Source: Cryptomeria japonica
Taxonomy: Eukaryota; Streptophyta; Pinopsida; Cupressales; Cupressaceae
NCBI RefSeq assembly: GCF_030272615.1
Contig: NC_081411.1
Coordinates: forward strand, 215,960,154-216,024,153
DNA length: 64,000 bases
Direction of reading: 5' to 3'
Of this stretch, positions 11,856 to 24,757 are shown one piece after another. The position numbers and the translations under genes are program-made. The first letter of the stretch is position 1. Each line of letters opens with the position of its first letter. The notes beneath the pieces are model-generated. The model was not told the DNA's origin. It saw only the letters and a program-made list of their open reading frames with translations, and searched no databases.

Positions 11856-12445
11856 AAAAAAAGAAAAAAATAAATGATTGTAATCTACATTATTTGATAA
11901 TGACTGATTTTTATGTGTTAATGAATGCAATTATGTGCTAATGAATGTTCATGAATGATATGTGTTAATTAATATTGATAAATGTTGCATGTTAATGAGT
12001 GTTAATGAATGTTATGTGATAATGAATGAATGTTATATTTTATTAAAGGATGAAACAATGAATGAATGTTAGATGTTAACGAGGAATTTAGAGTGATGTT
12101 AGGGGGGGTGGAGGAGGGGCCAAATGAGCTTCCACCTTCACGTGGTTGGCCCTGTTAAGTAGAGAATATTAAACTATTCTCGAAACCAAGTGAAGCTCAA
12201 TAAGATAACACACTTTTCAATATTTCATTATGTTGCATGGTTAATCTTATTGAATAATGTATATTGAATCTTAATTGCAAGGTCCAACAAAGCCAACATG
12301 AACAACAACACCACAAGTAAGTGGTTTGTTTTTTAAGTTTTTTTTTTCATGATAATCTGGAAAGGTTCATCTGTAGTGTTATGTGTAACTATGAAGGTGA
12401 TAAATTTATATTTTTTGTGATTCTGACATTTATTTTTTGTTCCAG
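11856..12445. other. AT-rich spacer before clathrin fragment
   Basis: Contains degenerate repeats of AATGAATGTTA/TGTTAATGAATG (about 11915-12070), then a short GC-richer patch (12100-12160). No coding evidence. Confidence 0.4.
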
Positions 12446-13256
12446 GTGGATGACTTGGAAGAGGTCGGTGATTACTATCAAAACAAGGGTTGCATTGATG
12501 AACTCATATCCTTGTTTGTGATGAGTAGCAACATTGGAAGGAACTTACATATTTATATATTCAAGATGATGAATATGATAATGATGCCACTACTATCACG
12601 AACCATTCTCGAGAGGCATGGGATCATATGCAATTCAAAGATGTTGTAGTTAAAGTGGCCAAGGTTGAATTGTACTACAAAGTTGTACACTTTTATTTGC
12701 AAGAACACCTAGATCTTATTAATGACCTCTTGAATGTCCTTGCCCTTAGGGTAGACCACACACTAGTGGTTAACATCATGCGTAAGGTATGGCTCTAAAC
12801 TCTCTTTTTTTGTTACTATTTTTAGGATTACCGAGATGTCTTTCACTTGGGTATTAATTTTTTCTAGATGTTCTCTTTAGCAGCTATTTGGTTTGGAAAA
12901 ATTTCATGACTAACTATTGTTTTGTTGTATTTGTTATCCATGTTGGACATCTCTGTCTTGTGAAGCCGTACATGGTTGCAGTACAGAGCAACAATGTAGC
13001 TATTGTTAATGAGGCTTTGAATAAAATTTATGTAGAAGAGGAATATTATGATAGGCTTCAAGAATCTATAGATATGCACGATAACTTTGATCAGATAGGG
13101 CATGCTCAAAGGGTGAGAGGAACTTCTCTATTGGTTCTTTAATTTAAGTTAAAGTGGGATATAATTTAGCATTTGAATAGTTTTCTAATGATCTTCAATT
13201 TCAATTAGGTTGAGAAATATGAACTTCTTGAATTCCGGTTAAAGGCTTTTCTATAG
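12446..13256 (+). pseudogene. CHC: Clathrin heavy chain pseudogene, middle exons
   Basis: Clathrin heavy chain forms the legs of the vesicle coat. After TTTGTTCCAG the frame reads [20 protein letters not shown], a hallmark of the distal-leg repeats, then ISLF. About 60 codons of the normal protein are then missing. It resumes in another frame with CDE[16 protein letters not shown], the stop replacing a conserved Gln, and continues to [10 protein letters not shown] at 12786. Exon 2 (about 12942-13112) reads [17 protein letters not shown] through [10 protein letters not shown]. Exon 3 (13209-13256) reads VEKYELLEFR, then degenerates to a stop. The acceptor of exon 2 is CATG instead of CAG. Introns are kept, so this is a decayed gene copy, not a processed one. 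The C-terminal exons lie at 38975-40741. Confidence 0.85.
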
Positions 13257-14576
13257 AGAATTTTTGAGGAGGCAAATGATTCTTGAAATATGTCTAGTTA
13301 TATTTATTGTTTGCTGAAAATTATGAAATGCTTACTTATAAATGTTTATGAAGTTGTTCCTGTATAAATTACAAGTATGATTCCTTGATGACGATTGCTT
13401 CTAAAAATACCTGATTTAATTATATCAGATCAACAACAGACCAATGTCTTCATCCCTTACTGATTTCATACTATTTCAAATTGAAAGATCCTATGTATAA
13501 CCATGGAGACAGTTTTAATAACTTGTTTTCAAAACAAGACCATCACATCAAAAGCATTTATATGGATTGTAACTAAAATATAAAATGTAGTTAGTCTTAT
13601 TGAATTTTAACTCTGCTTTGAAAGACCAATAAGACAATTTGAAATTTTCCAACCAACCTTTCAAACTGATGCTCAAATTGGAAATTAGTCTCAATCACAA
13701 TAGCATAAGATAACACATTGACGCAATATAATAAAATAGATTTATCAAATGGAACTAATCAATCAACTGAAAATCATATACCATTCAGAATGAAGAACAC
13801 TTGAAATTTATATTGAAAATAGATAATCAAATCAGTTGATTTCAATATGTATCATCCATCAACTTTGATATTTCCAGAAAACAAACTACATAAGTGTTGT
13901 ATAAAATTGTCTTGATAAGATCATAAAACTTGAGGTTTCTCCCCCACTTATTCTAAAAGATCCTCCATTTATAGATGATGATTTGGTTTGAAAGTGAAAG
14001 GGCATACCCTTTCATTAAAACTAAAACTAACTAAAAACTAACTTCCTAAAAATTGTCTTTACAATATGAACATATTATAAAAACATAGAAAAACATGACT
14101 CAAGGCTCCAACTTAGACATCAGGTCTGGTCTCCTAGCATCTTGTCACAGTTCTGGATATGCTCCAAGTACTTCTCTGACTTATATGTGTCTGCATCATT
14201 GATGATATCACTAACAATGACTTCCAGCATGACAAAGTTTTCCATTTGTTTCACAGTCTCTTTCAATTCAATTTCATCATTTTTGGCAATATCAAGGGCG
14301 GCATTGAGAAGACTATGATATTATGAGATCCAAACATCTTTATCCTTTATCTCACCCTTCTGATTAGTTAACTATGGGAAATCATGTTAAACAGTGTCTT
14401 TGCATTCATCATATTCAAATTGTAATTGTTCATCAAATTTATTGTGTTTAGCCAACAACCTCTTTATTTTTTCAATTTCTTTTGTTTCCGCTTTGGCCAT
14501 TGTTTTATCATGCAACCTTGTTTCCAATCTGTTTGAAATTTTGTTGTGTGAAACTGTATTGTCCATGAAACACTGT
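13257..14576. other. No gene recognised
   Basis: AT-rich DNA. On the minus strand it lies just past the end of the 14577-23920 ORF block and may be its 3' flank. Short frames only; no motif recognised. Confidence 0.4.
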
Positions 14577-15335
14577 CTAGAATTCTTTTAGAAAGCCTTG
14601 TAAAACCTCAAATCTTTTAGTTAGTAATACACCAGTAGTATTTGCCCTCACACTTTGCCTCTGTTTTAATATCCTTTTATTTTCTTGTTGCAACTCCTCG
14701 CATTTTTTCTTCCATTGAGAGCTATCCAGAGTAAGAACCATTGGCACATGTTGCCCATTTCTCCTTAGCGTGTCTTCATACAACACCTTGAACTGGTTCC
14801 TCTCCCTCACTACTCTGACCATCTGTGATTTATTGATTTTTAAAATATTCACTCCGATATCAACAGAAACAATTGGATCAATTTCACCAACTTTTAGTTT
14901 CATCATATGGCCAAAGGCCTTGTCAACATCAATGATATTTGGTCTCTTGTGGGGAGGGTACAGAGCCCATAACCTCAAAGATTCCTCATCCTGATCAAAT
15001 ATTGAACCAATAAATACATAATTTACACCTTGTATATCCAATTCGAATTCCTTGTTTTCTCAATGCAATAAACTGTCAAAGATAAAAGAAGCATTGAGGT
15101 CCCATCCGGGAAACAAAATCACCCCAGCCTTTGTAAGCAATTGCCTCCCCTTTTCAAGGGTCATTGTGGTTATCTCTGCATCAATTTCCTCTTTTAATTT
15201 CTTTAACAACTCGACCTCAATATCATGCATTATGTTGGGAATAGAATCCCTCAATTTCTTCCCTTTAAAATTGCACAAGAATGTTTTAAATTCTTTGGAA
15301 TGAATAAAAATATCATCAGCAACAAAAGCAAAAAA

Positions 15336-16794
15336 TGTTGGCATATGTGCAAAATTTGATAACATGATGATAATGTATGTTGTCATTGATGTCAATATGT
15401 TGAAGTGTGAACCGGTATATTGAAGTAAGTAAACTGGCAAGTAAACCGGTATGATGAAGTGTGAACCGGTATGTTGAAGTAAGTACGCTAGCTAGTGAAC
15501 CGATATATGCAAAGTTTGTATCGGGGTTTCACCTGATATGACTACCGGTTGGTAGTCTCAACTTCAGGGTTTCTAGTAGATGCATTCCAAGTCTATGTGA
15601 TTCGACCGACAACATCCTGTGATGAGTTAGCATTGAAATGAAGATTAGACCGTGTTGCCACGTCAGTCTTGTGCACGTGAACGATTTCCTTGAGGATCTT
15701 ACATGTAGAAAATTGATTCTATCTACCTTGGGAATGTGCAATATCTTAGTAAACGGTGGAGAGCGCGTGATGGGTTATCAGCTTCCAGAAGTGGTGAAGA
15801 ACGGATGATGAAGAATGTCTTGAGATTTTCTCAAGATTGTTTTACCCTATGTAATGTGTTTAAATGGCCAGGATTGGACCGATCGTATTGTTAACCTAGA
15901 TGCTTAGGGTTTTAAGTTTTGGCCACTGAGCTAATTATTGTGTATAAGGTTGATGATGATTTTTATTTGAGTTTGTTGGCAAATGAATGTATGTGAGGTG
16001 ATTCTTGCCAGACCAAAGAAGTGAGTAGAGATTTGCAAAGTGTAATTGCAGATGTAAAGGAACTAAAGTGGATCTGCCTTAGCATTAAGTGTTGCTATCA
16101 GATCAGTGTATTACCTATTGACTTCTAACCATTTCAGCAGTTGGAAAATCCCTTTACTGGGTAGCTGTAATAGGCTTTTTGTAAATCCTTTAACAGGGTG
16201 ACTCAAAATCATTGATTTCTTCAAATCCTCTTACAAGGTAACCTTTAACAAGGTTTTAACCTCTAACCAAGGTATTTAGCCATCCCTTAACCGGGTGATC
16301 CCTAGCAAGATCGGTTCCTAGCAGAACCTGTTGTAAAGTCTTTAACTGGACCAGGCTCCTAACAGAGGGAACTTTAGAAGAGTTCAAGAACAACTTGTGG
16401 GTATTCATCCCCACCATGATTTTTCCTAGTTGGGTTTCCACGTGAAAAATTAGTGTGTTATGTGTGATGCTTTTTCATGTGATGTTTTAGTGTTTTCTAT
16501 TTAGCGATAATGCAAGCTGATCCAATGGTCATTATATTTCTGATGTATTACTTGCTTGAGCATATGGGTGAAGTTGAGGTGAGATATTAAGTTTTGAGAA
16601 GATCTAAGTGTTATCGGTTTATGTCTTTTACAGTCTTAATGTGTTTTACCGGTATTTTCTTGGTTTAGGTTGATGATGTTGTTTACCAGTCAGTGCAGTC
16701 TTTGCAGTTTAAGTTGTTAGAGAATTTTTTGTCTGTATTGATTCACCCCCCTCTTAGTACCTGTTGGGTATTTACTGTGCATCATTGTTCATCA
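15336..16794 (+). repeat. 5' LTR of Copia B
   Basis: 1459 bp, from TGTTGGCATATG to TTGTTCATCA. It pairs with 21190-22650. It holds repeated CCGGTAT phrases (15410-15500) that also occur in the 3' LTR. Confidence 0.92.
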
Positions 16795-16796
16795 AT

Positions 16797-16808
16797 TGGT
16801 ATCAGAGC
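16797..16808 (+). promoter_or_regulatory. Primer binding site, Copia B
   Basis: TGGTATCAGAGC two bases after the LTR, complementary to plant initiator tRNA-Met. Confidence 0.9.
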
Positions 16809-16865
16809 ATCCACCAGGTTCTCAGTGCTATAAGCTTAACCGCTTGAGGAAAAGATCCTATTCTA

Positions 16866-19800
16866 ATGATGAAGAGGGAAGGTCCTAAGTTCAACAGAGA
16901 TAAATTTAAGATATGGAAGGATAGAATGAAGATCTACATTAAAAGCATGGGTGCTCAACACTGGAACTATGTTGAGAATACTTATGTTGTCACTACCGGT
17001 ACTCTTACCGATGATCAAAGAAGAGAAATTCAGGAGAATGGGCAAGTCATGGAAGCTCTTATCAACAGTCTATCTGATATTGAGTTTATAGATGTTTAAG
17101 ATAAAGACAATCCCAAAGATGTATGGGATACTCTAGAGAATATCTATGGCAGTGATGAGAATGTGAAGCAAGCTAAGGAAGAGGGCCTCAGGGGAAAATT
17201 TGAAGACATGTGGATGGTTGAAGGAGAGACCATTCAACAATATGGGATAAGAATTAAAACTGTTGTTGGAGACATCAAGAGTGTAGGAGGCACAATAGAT
17301 GACCCCATTGTTGTTAGCAAAGTTTTGAGATCCTTGTTACCGGTCTATGTAATAAGGGTTGTTGCTATTCAGGAGTTGAGATCTATTGACAAGACAAAGG
17401 TATCCCTAGACTCCATCATTGCTAAGTTGACCGCATATGAACTAAATAGTTACGATGATAGTGTTCAGAAGATTGAATCAACCTTTAGAGCATCTGCTGC
17501 ACTATCTAGAAAGGGAAAAGAGATTGGTACCAGCTGTGAACCTAGAAAAAGCAGGGATATGGATGATGAGGAGATCCTGATAGAGTTTGAAGCTCTTCTT
17601 GCCAAGAGACTTCTTAAGGGAACTGGAAATACAAAGGTAAGCTCCCTTTGAAATGTTTTTCTTGCAATAGGATAGGACACATTGCTGTCAATTGTCCTAA
17701 TACTGATAATAAGGACAAACCGAAGAAGTTTAAAAAGTTCAAAGGAGGAAATAGGAGAAACTGTCTTGTTGTAGTCGATGAAGGTGTCACTGATGATGAA
17801 TCAGAAGATGAAGAAAGTGAAGACATGATGTTTGTAGCCATTAAGGAAGATGTGTCAAACAAGAAGGCTCTTGTCTCCTGCTTTGATAATTCTAATGAGT
17901 GGATTATTGATAGTGGATGTTCTCACCACATGACTAGTGATCGGAGGAAGTTTCTGTCTCTGGAAGAGTACGATGGAGGTGTAGTCCGATTTGGTAATGA
18001 TGCACCAAGTATGGTAAAAGGCAAAGGGTCCATCTCTCTAAATGGAAAAAGTAGTGCTGATAATGTGTATTGGGTAGAAGTTCTCAGGCATAACCTTTTG
18101 AGTGTTGCCTAGTTGAATGATAAAGGACTCACTCTGGAATTCAAAGATGGAATGTGCAAAATAAAAGGAAAGAGTGGTGAACTGATGGCCACCGGTATGT
18201 AGACCAGAGGTAACTTATTTCAATTAAATACAAATATCAGTCAATGTCTAATGGCTAAGTGTGATGATAGTTGGATATGGCATAGGAGACTCTGCCATGT
18301 AAATTTTGATAATATTGTGAAGGCTAGTAAGATCAAGGCAGTTAGAGGATTGCCTGTGCTAAACAAACTAGAGAATCCCTTGTGCAGAGAATGTCAACTA
18401 GGGAAAATGTCTTCCTCAACCTTCAAAGGTAAATCTTTCACAATAGATAATTTACTTGATCTTGTGCACACTAATTTGTGTGGTCCTATGAAAACTAGGA
18501 GTGTTCAGGGAGATAGGTACTTTATGATTCTTACTAATGATTACTCTAGAATGATGTGGGTCACATTCTTGAAAGATAAGTCTGAAGCTTTTGGAAAGTT
18601 TAAAGCCTTTAGAGCACTAGTTGAAAAGGAAAGAGGTAAGAGGATTAAATGCCTTAGAACCAACCAAGGAGGTGAGTTCACTTCTGGTGAATTCAATAAG
18701 TACTGTGAAGATAATGACATCAAGAGGCAACTGTCTGCCCCCGGGACTCCACAACAGAATGGCCTAGTAGAAAGGAACAACCAGACTGTAGTTGAAGCAG
18801 CTAGAATGATGTTGATTCAAGGGAAGGTTGCTCACACTTTTTGGAGAGAAGTGGTGAGCACTGTAGTCTACACTATGAACCAGGTACTCATCAAGAAAGG
18901 TAAGGATAAAACTCCTTATGAACTGAACCGGTAAGACTCTGGTAGTAAGGTACTTTAGAGTATTTGGTAGCAAGTGTTATATCAAGAGAAGTGAACACCA
19001 GAGCAAGTTTGATGCAAAATGTGATGAGGGAATATTCCTAGGGTATTCCACCAGGAGCAAAGCTCTCAAGTGTTTTAATAATAGGACTTAGAGAATTGTT
19101 GAAAGTATCAATGTTAGAGTTGATGAAACCTATGAGAAACTTGAGGAAACCAACAATGAGCGAGCGGTAGATGAACCGGGTGTAACCTTCTGGGAACCGG
19201 TTGCAAAATAGCCGAGTACAAGTAATAGTGCTCCTACACCAGTAGACGCTGATGTAGATGAAGATGAAGATGAGGATGAAGAAGAAAAGCAAGAGGAATC
19301 AACCAAGATCATTCCTAGGTATGTAAAGCCACATCATGATCCAAAGTAGATCATAGGACATAAGGATGCATGAATACTTACAAGAAGAAAGGTCGGAGAG
19401 AATTTGCATGATTTCTGAATTTGAGCCCAATACATTTAAAGAGGCACACAAAGATGAAGACTCGATTAAGGCTATGGAAGAGGAACTTGACTAGATAGAA
19501 AAGAGTGGTACATGGTCTTTGGTACCCAGACCTGAACACAAAAATGTTATTGGCACCAAATGGGTTTTTAGAAACAAGCTGAATGAAGATGGCACAGTGG
19601 TAAGAAACAAAGAAAGATTGGTATGTAAGGGATATGGTCAAGAAGAAGGAGAAGACTATGGAGAAACCTTTGCTCCAGTAGCTAGATTGGAAGGAGTTTG
19701 AATGCTACTTGCATATGCAGCCTTCAAAGGATTCAAAGTGTATCAAATGGATGTAAAATTTGCATTCCTGAATGGAATACTTGAAGCGAAAGTGTATATA

Positions 19801-20958
19801 GAGGAACCAGATGGGTTTGCCCTATCAAAAGATAGTGATATGGTGTGTAGGATACATAAAGCCTTGTATGGATTGAAGCAAGCACCTAGAGCACGGTATG
19901 AACGTTTACACTCCCATCTTGTGAAGATTGGATTTGAAAGAACAAGTGAAGATAGCAATATCTATCTGAAGTCAGAAGGAGATCAGATTCTAATCTGTGA
20001 AGTGTTTGTTGATGACATAATTTTTGGTGGAGATGATAAGATGAGCCATGTGTTTGTAGATGAAATGAAGAAGGAATTCGATATGTCACTAATCAGAGAG
20101 ATTAAGCTCTTCATTGAACTACAAATTCAACAAATGAAAGATGGTATCTTTATCACTCAGTCCAAGTATGTCAAAGAGGTGTTGAAGACCTTTGGCATGG
20201 AAGATAGTAAACTAGTTGGTACACCGATGATGACTAGTTGTAAATTGTCAAAAGAAGATGACTCAGCGTTGGTGAATGAGAAGGAATACCGGTCAATGAT
20301 TGGTAAGTTGCACTGTGTAGTACACAGTAGACCGGACATTGTACATGCAGTGGGCATTGTTGCACATTTCTAGAAAAGTCCAAGAGAATCCCACTTGGTA
20401 GCAATCAAGTGGATTCTTAGATATCTAAAGGAAACTATAGATTATGGATTGTGGTATCCATAGAATAATGATTTCAATCTCAAAGTGTTTACCGATGCTG
20501 ATTGGGCTGGTAATGTGGATGACCGAAAGAGCACAACCGATGGTGCATTCTTTCTTGATGGTAGATTAGTCTCATGGATGAGCAAGAAGCAGAGTTGTAT
20601 CTCTCAGTCCACAACAGAAGTAGAATATGTAGCAACATTTATGAACTTGACTCAGACAATTTGGATGAAGCATGTATTAAGTGGTTTCAAAGTCCCTGTA
20701 TCTGAACCAGTGAGTATATTTTGTGATAACACAAGTGCAATTAATATTTCCAAGAATCTGGTATTGCATGCTAGAACCAAGCACTTCGAGCTCAAGTATC
20801 ATTTCTTGAGGGAGAAAGTTTAGAACAAAGAGGTTGTATTGGAACATGTCTCCAGTAAGGAGCAGTTAGTAGATATATTCACCAAGCCTCTACCGAAGGC
20901 TAAATTTACCTATTTAGGAGGTGAATTAGGGGTGCTACCCCTTCAAGAGGTGAACTAA
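16866..20958 (+). pseudogene. Copia B gag-pol, broken
   Basis: Gag starts at ATGATGAAGAGGG (16866). Zinc knuckle CFSCNRIGHIAVNC at about 17654-17695. Protease DSGCSHHM at about 17911-17934. Integrase at about 18251-18934 with NDYSRMMW and NGLVERNN but Asn for the second catalytic Asp (RTNQGGEF). RT at about 19519-20370 (MDVKFAFLNG; FVDDIIFGG). RNase H at about 20480-20830 (FTDADWAG; IFCDNTSAI; HARTKH). Stops at about 17098, 18112, 18201, 18932, 19209, 19348, 19494, 19700, 20373 and 20822 mostly sit where Copia A keeps a Gln codon or the family expects one. The reading frame ends PLQEVN-stop at 20958. This copy is better preserved than Copia A but not functional. Confidence 0.9.
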
Positions 20959-21177
20959 AGGTATGTGCTCTACATCAGTCAGGTATTGCCTTGTCAAATC
21001 TTTTCAGGATCAATGTGTTGAAGGATGCTACTCCTCAGGGGGAGCAGCATAGTGGAACATGGAAGCTTGTGCCTCCACTTTGGCATTGTTGTCAAAGGGG
21101 GAGAAGATGTATATGCAGAGAAGATATCTGCAATATTGAAAGATGTAGAGATATCTTTGTGTATTACCATCAATGCC

Positions 21178-21189
21178 AAAGGGGGATAT
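21178..21189 (+). promoter_or_regulatory. Polypurine tract, Copia B
   Basis: AAAGGGGGATAT directly precedes the 3' LTR. A second CAAAGGGGGAGAAG lies about 90 bp upstream. Confidence 0.85.
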
Positions 21190-22650
21190 TGTTGGCATAT
21201 GTGCAGAATTTGATAACATGATGATAATGTATGTTGTCATTGATGTCAATATCCTGAAGTGTGAACCGGTATATTGAAGTAAGTAAACTAGCAAGTAAAC
21301 TAGTATGATGAAGTGTGAACCGGTATGTTGAAGTAAGTAAGCTAGCTAATGAATCGGTATATGCAAAGTTTGTATCAGGGTTTCATTTGATATGACTACC
21401 GGTTGGTAGTCTCAGCTTCGAGGTTTCCAGTTGATGTATTCCAAGTCTGTGTGATTCGATCGATGACATCTTGTGATGAGTTAACATTGAAATGAAGATT
21501 AGATCATGTTGCCACGTCAGCCTTGTGCGTGTGAAGGATTTCCTTGAGGATCTTGCATGGAGAAGATTGATTCTATCTACCTCAGGAATGTGCAAAATCT
21601 TAGTAAATGGTGGAGAGCGTGTGATGGGTTATCAGCTTCCAGAAGTGGTGAAGAACAGACAATGAAGAACGTCTTGAGATTTGTTCAAGATTGTTTTACC
21701 CTATGTAATGTGTTTAAGCAGATAGGATTCGACCGACCATATTGTTAACCTAAATGCTTAGGGTTTTAGGTTTTGGCCACCGACCTAATTGTTGTCTATA
21801 AGGTCGATGATGATTTTCATTTGAGTTTGTTGGCAAATGAATGTATGTGAGGTGATTCTTGCTAGACCAAAGAAGTGAGTAGAGATTTGTAGAGTGTAAT
21901 TGTAGATGTAAAGGAACTAAAGCGGATCTACCTTGGCATTAAGTGCTACTATCTATTCAGTGTATTATCTATTGACTTCTAACCATTTCAACAGTTCAAA
22001 AATCCCTTTATCGGGTAGCTTTAACATGCTTTTTGTAGATCCTTTAACAGGGTGACTCAAAAACATTGAGTTCTTCAAAATCCTCTTACAAGGTAACTTT
22101 TAATAGGGTTTTAACCTCTAACCGGGTATTTAGCCATCCCTTAACCAAGTGATCCCTAGCAGGATCAGTTCCTAGCAGAACCTGTTGTAAAGTCTTTAAC
22201 CGAACCAGGCTCCTAACAGAGCGAACTTTAGAAGAGTTCAAGAACAACTCGTGGGTATTCATCCCCACTGTGGTTTTTCCTAGTTGGGTTTCCATGTGAA
22301 AAATCAGTGTGTTATGTGTGATGCTTTTCCATGTGATGTTTTAGTGTTTTCTGTTCAGCGGTAATGCAAGTTGATCCAATGGTTATTGTATTTCTGATGT
22401 ATTACTTGCTTGAGCATATGGGTGAAGTTGAGGTGAGATATTAGGTTTCGAGAAGAACTAAGTGTTACCGGTTTATGTCTTTTACAGTCTTACTGTGTTT
22501 TACCGGTATTTTCTTGGTTTAGGTTGGTGATGTTGTTTACCAGTCAGTACCGTCTTTGCAGTTTAAGTTGTTAGAGAATTTTTTGTCTGTACTGATTCAC
22601 CCCCCCTTCTTAGTACTTGTTGGGTATTTACTGTTCATCATTGTTCATTA
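21190..22650 (+). repeat. 3' LTR of Copia B
   Basis: 1461 bp, paired with 15336-16794 and differing by scattered substitutions, mostly C/T and G/A changes. Confidence 0.9.
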
Positions 22651-23920
22651 GAAAACTCCTCTAATCGAGAGTCAACATGAACTTCTAACGCTATCTCTAT
22701 TTGGCCCTGCATGTCTGCCTCTTCTTCTTTCTCTAGCACTTGCCATCTAGAGACAATTGCATTCTCATCAGATCCACTTTCTGCCTCCTCCTCCTCCTCG
22801 GTTTCAATTTTGTTGAGTCTCCATCTCTTTTCTGCCAATTTATTATTTAGTTGATCAATTACCTCTTTGGCCTCTGCATCCTCCATGTTCCTTAAGATAT
22901 CTTCGGCCTCAATACAAACATGCAAATAACCTCCCAAGTTTCGGCTCTTCTTGCAAGACTGAATGTATCCTTCAAGATCATAGTTTTTCCTGGCATAATG
23001 CTCATACAAATTGTATTCTTCTATCAGCTTCTTATCAAATATTTCATAAACTTTGGTTGACACTATGGCAAAATCACCAAAACTGAGTGTCTCGGGCAGG
23101 AAGGCTTGCTTATGCATATTTGCAAAATGTTTAGCATTGGACACACTTAATTTCCTCACAATATCTAGATAAGCTATTATGTTTGGTACTAGTTTTGGAA
23201 GCATGTAGGGGCTCCCCTCAAATCCATATACTCTAAAACATGGAAAATCCTTATTCACAAACTGGTCCCCCCAGTTATGATTAACAATACATCTTTCATC
23301 ATAATCCCTCGATCTTAGGAACCTCTTGATCTTGTCAGAGATAGACCCTTCACATGAAATCACATACATTCGGTACAATGACATCAGGATAAGTTATTCA
23401 AACTTAATATAGTTGGATCTCATATATCAAGAATCCCAAAGAGATGCCCACAATTGGACGGGTTGCTCCTCACCTTCCCTGTTCTTGGTATTTAATTTTA
23501 GGTCCTCGGGTCAAAAACCCTTTACATATCCATAAAACAACACTAGATGCATCAATAGTGAATAAAATTTGAAATTGGGATGAGTATCATCCCTAAGGTT
23601 TAAAAAACCTTTGTGCAACCTCTCCACCAGATATGTTGCATAGTCAAAAAGCCTAGGTTTAGACATTTGCATATCAGAGGCTAACACCAACAACCCAGTG
23701 ATTTCCAGATCAGGCACCTCTACCCCTCCTACTTTCCCACACGATATATATGTGTACTGCAAGTAGTGTCTAAACAAATCAATGCTGAATGGTAGCCCAT
23801 CTTCCTCTATTAATTTTCCTGCCTGCCTCTTGTGAATGGAAAATTTCTAGCCGGTATATGTGTTAGTGAACAGATTTTGCCTTTCTCTAAAATAATTAAT
23901 TTCAAACTCTATCACCTTCT

Positions 23921-24757
23921 TTTAAAGACAAAAGTTCAACTGAACAGTTGGGTAAGTACAATATATACTACTTCCCTCTGAATTTTTTCATAGGTACAGC
24001 TCCCTCTATTAGTTATTCAGGGAATAATCTAATTAATTTCTAACTGGTATGCTTTTAACCTGAAAGCACGTAAGGCTACCTACTTCATTCTTAGATGAGA
24101 GGATAATGATTTACACATATTTCAGAGAAAAATAAGTTTTCTAAATGCTTCAACAGGGGAAATAGAATTGATTGAAACAAAGTTCAAAATGCCAGTTTCA
24201 CAATTCATAAAAACAGATAAGAGAGACAAAATCTCTTTTCAAACACGTATCTTTTACAAACTCATAGGAAGGAATCTCAGAAAAATAATAATATTTTGCA
24301 CTGGAAAGGTGATCACTGTCATTTGATTAGATCAACATATGCAAAGATATATCACTACACAGATTCAAAACTCAAAGGTTTTCTTTCTTCCAAAAACAGT
24401 ATGATCCTTTATATATATATATATATATATATCTTATGTAACAAAGACACAATCAATACATGTATAAAACCCTTTTCAATTCTAGATCTTTAAAGTCTGA
24501 TGACTTCCTTCAACAAAATAGAACTTCTCAAACCAAAAAGAAACTAAGTAAAAACTAACAAAATTCTAACCAAAATCTAACCCCTATTCCATCTATCTTA
24601 ATCTAATTTATAGTTTTTAGAACAGAGGAGGTCTCCCTGAAAACTCAACCTCCTCTAAATCAGTTATGAAAACCAACAGAGTATAATTGGGATAGATGTC
24701 TTGAAGTCATTTGCATAAACATGAAAAATACATAAAAACAGGGCCTTAATCAATGCA
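23921..24757. other. Spacer between the two unknown ORF blocks
   Basis: AT-rich DNA with a (TA)n run at about 24413-24432. No gene recognised; it could be an intron or intergenic DNA on the minus strand. Confidence 0.4.

Larger units (their letters stand above)
15336..22650 (+). mobile_element. Copia B, full-length degraded Ty1-copia retrotransposon
   Basis: Complete 7.3-kb Ty1-copia element. It interrupts the minus-strand ORF block, whose frame continues on both sides. The bases next to the ends are AAAAA (15331-15335) and GAAAA (22651-22655), an imperfect 5-bp target duplication. The last dinucleotide of the 3' LTR is TA (CATTA) where the 5' LTR has CA (CATCA), a single C-to-T change. Confidence 0.92.
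14577..23920 (-). pseudogene. Unknown minus-strand ORF block 2, split by Copia B
   Basis: Read on the minus strand from about 23920 to 22651 and, after removing Copia B, from 15335 to 14577. N-terminal part: FEINYFRERQNLFTNTYTG, then SIDLFRHYLQYTYIS and PDLEITGLLVLASDM. Middle: a WGDQFVNKDFPCFRVYGFEG segment, LPETLSFGDF and a Glu-rich coiled-coil region. C-terminal part: DLNASFIFDSL, a conserved-looking LRLWALYPPHKRPNIIDVDK run and a final helical tail. Stops at about 23511, 23431, 23400 and 15058 lie in the same frame, so the copy is degraded. The middle resembles the same region of the ORF block at 24758-27872 (FPRFCYIRIGGF and LPHF there versus FPCFRVYGFEG and LPKL here). No known domain recognised; probably a repetitive gymnosperm family. 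Confidence 0.5.

Noticed and set aside
24413-24432. Possible TATA promoter
   Set aside because: It is a simple (TA)n microsatellite with no gene start positioned to use it.
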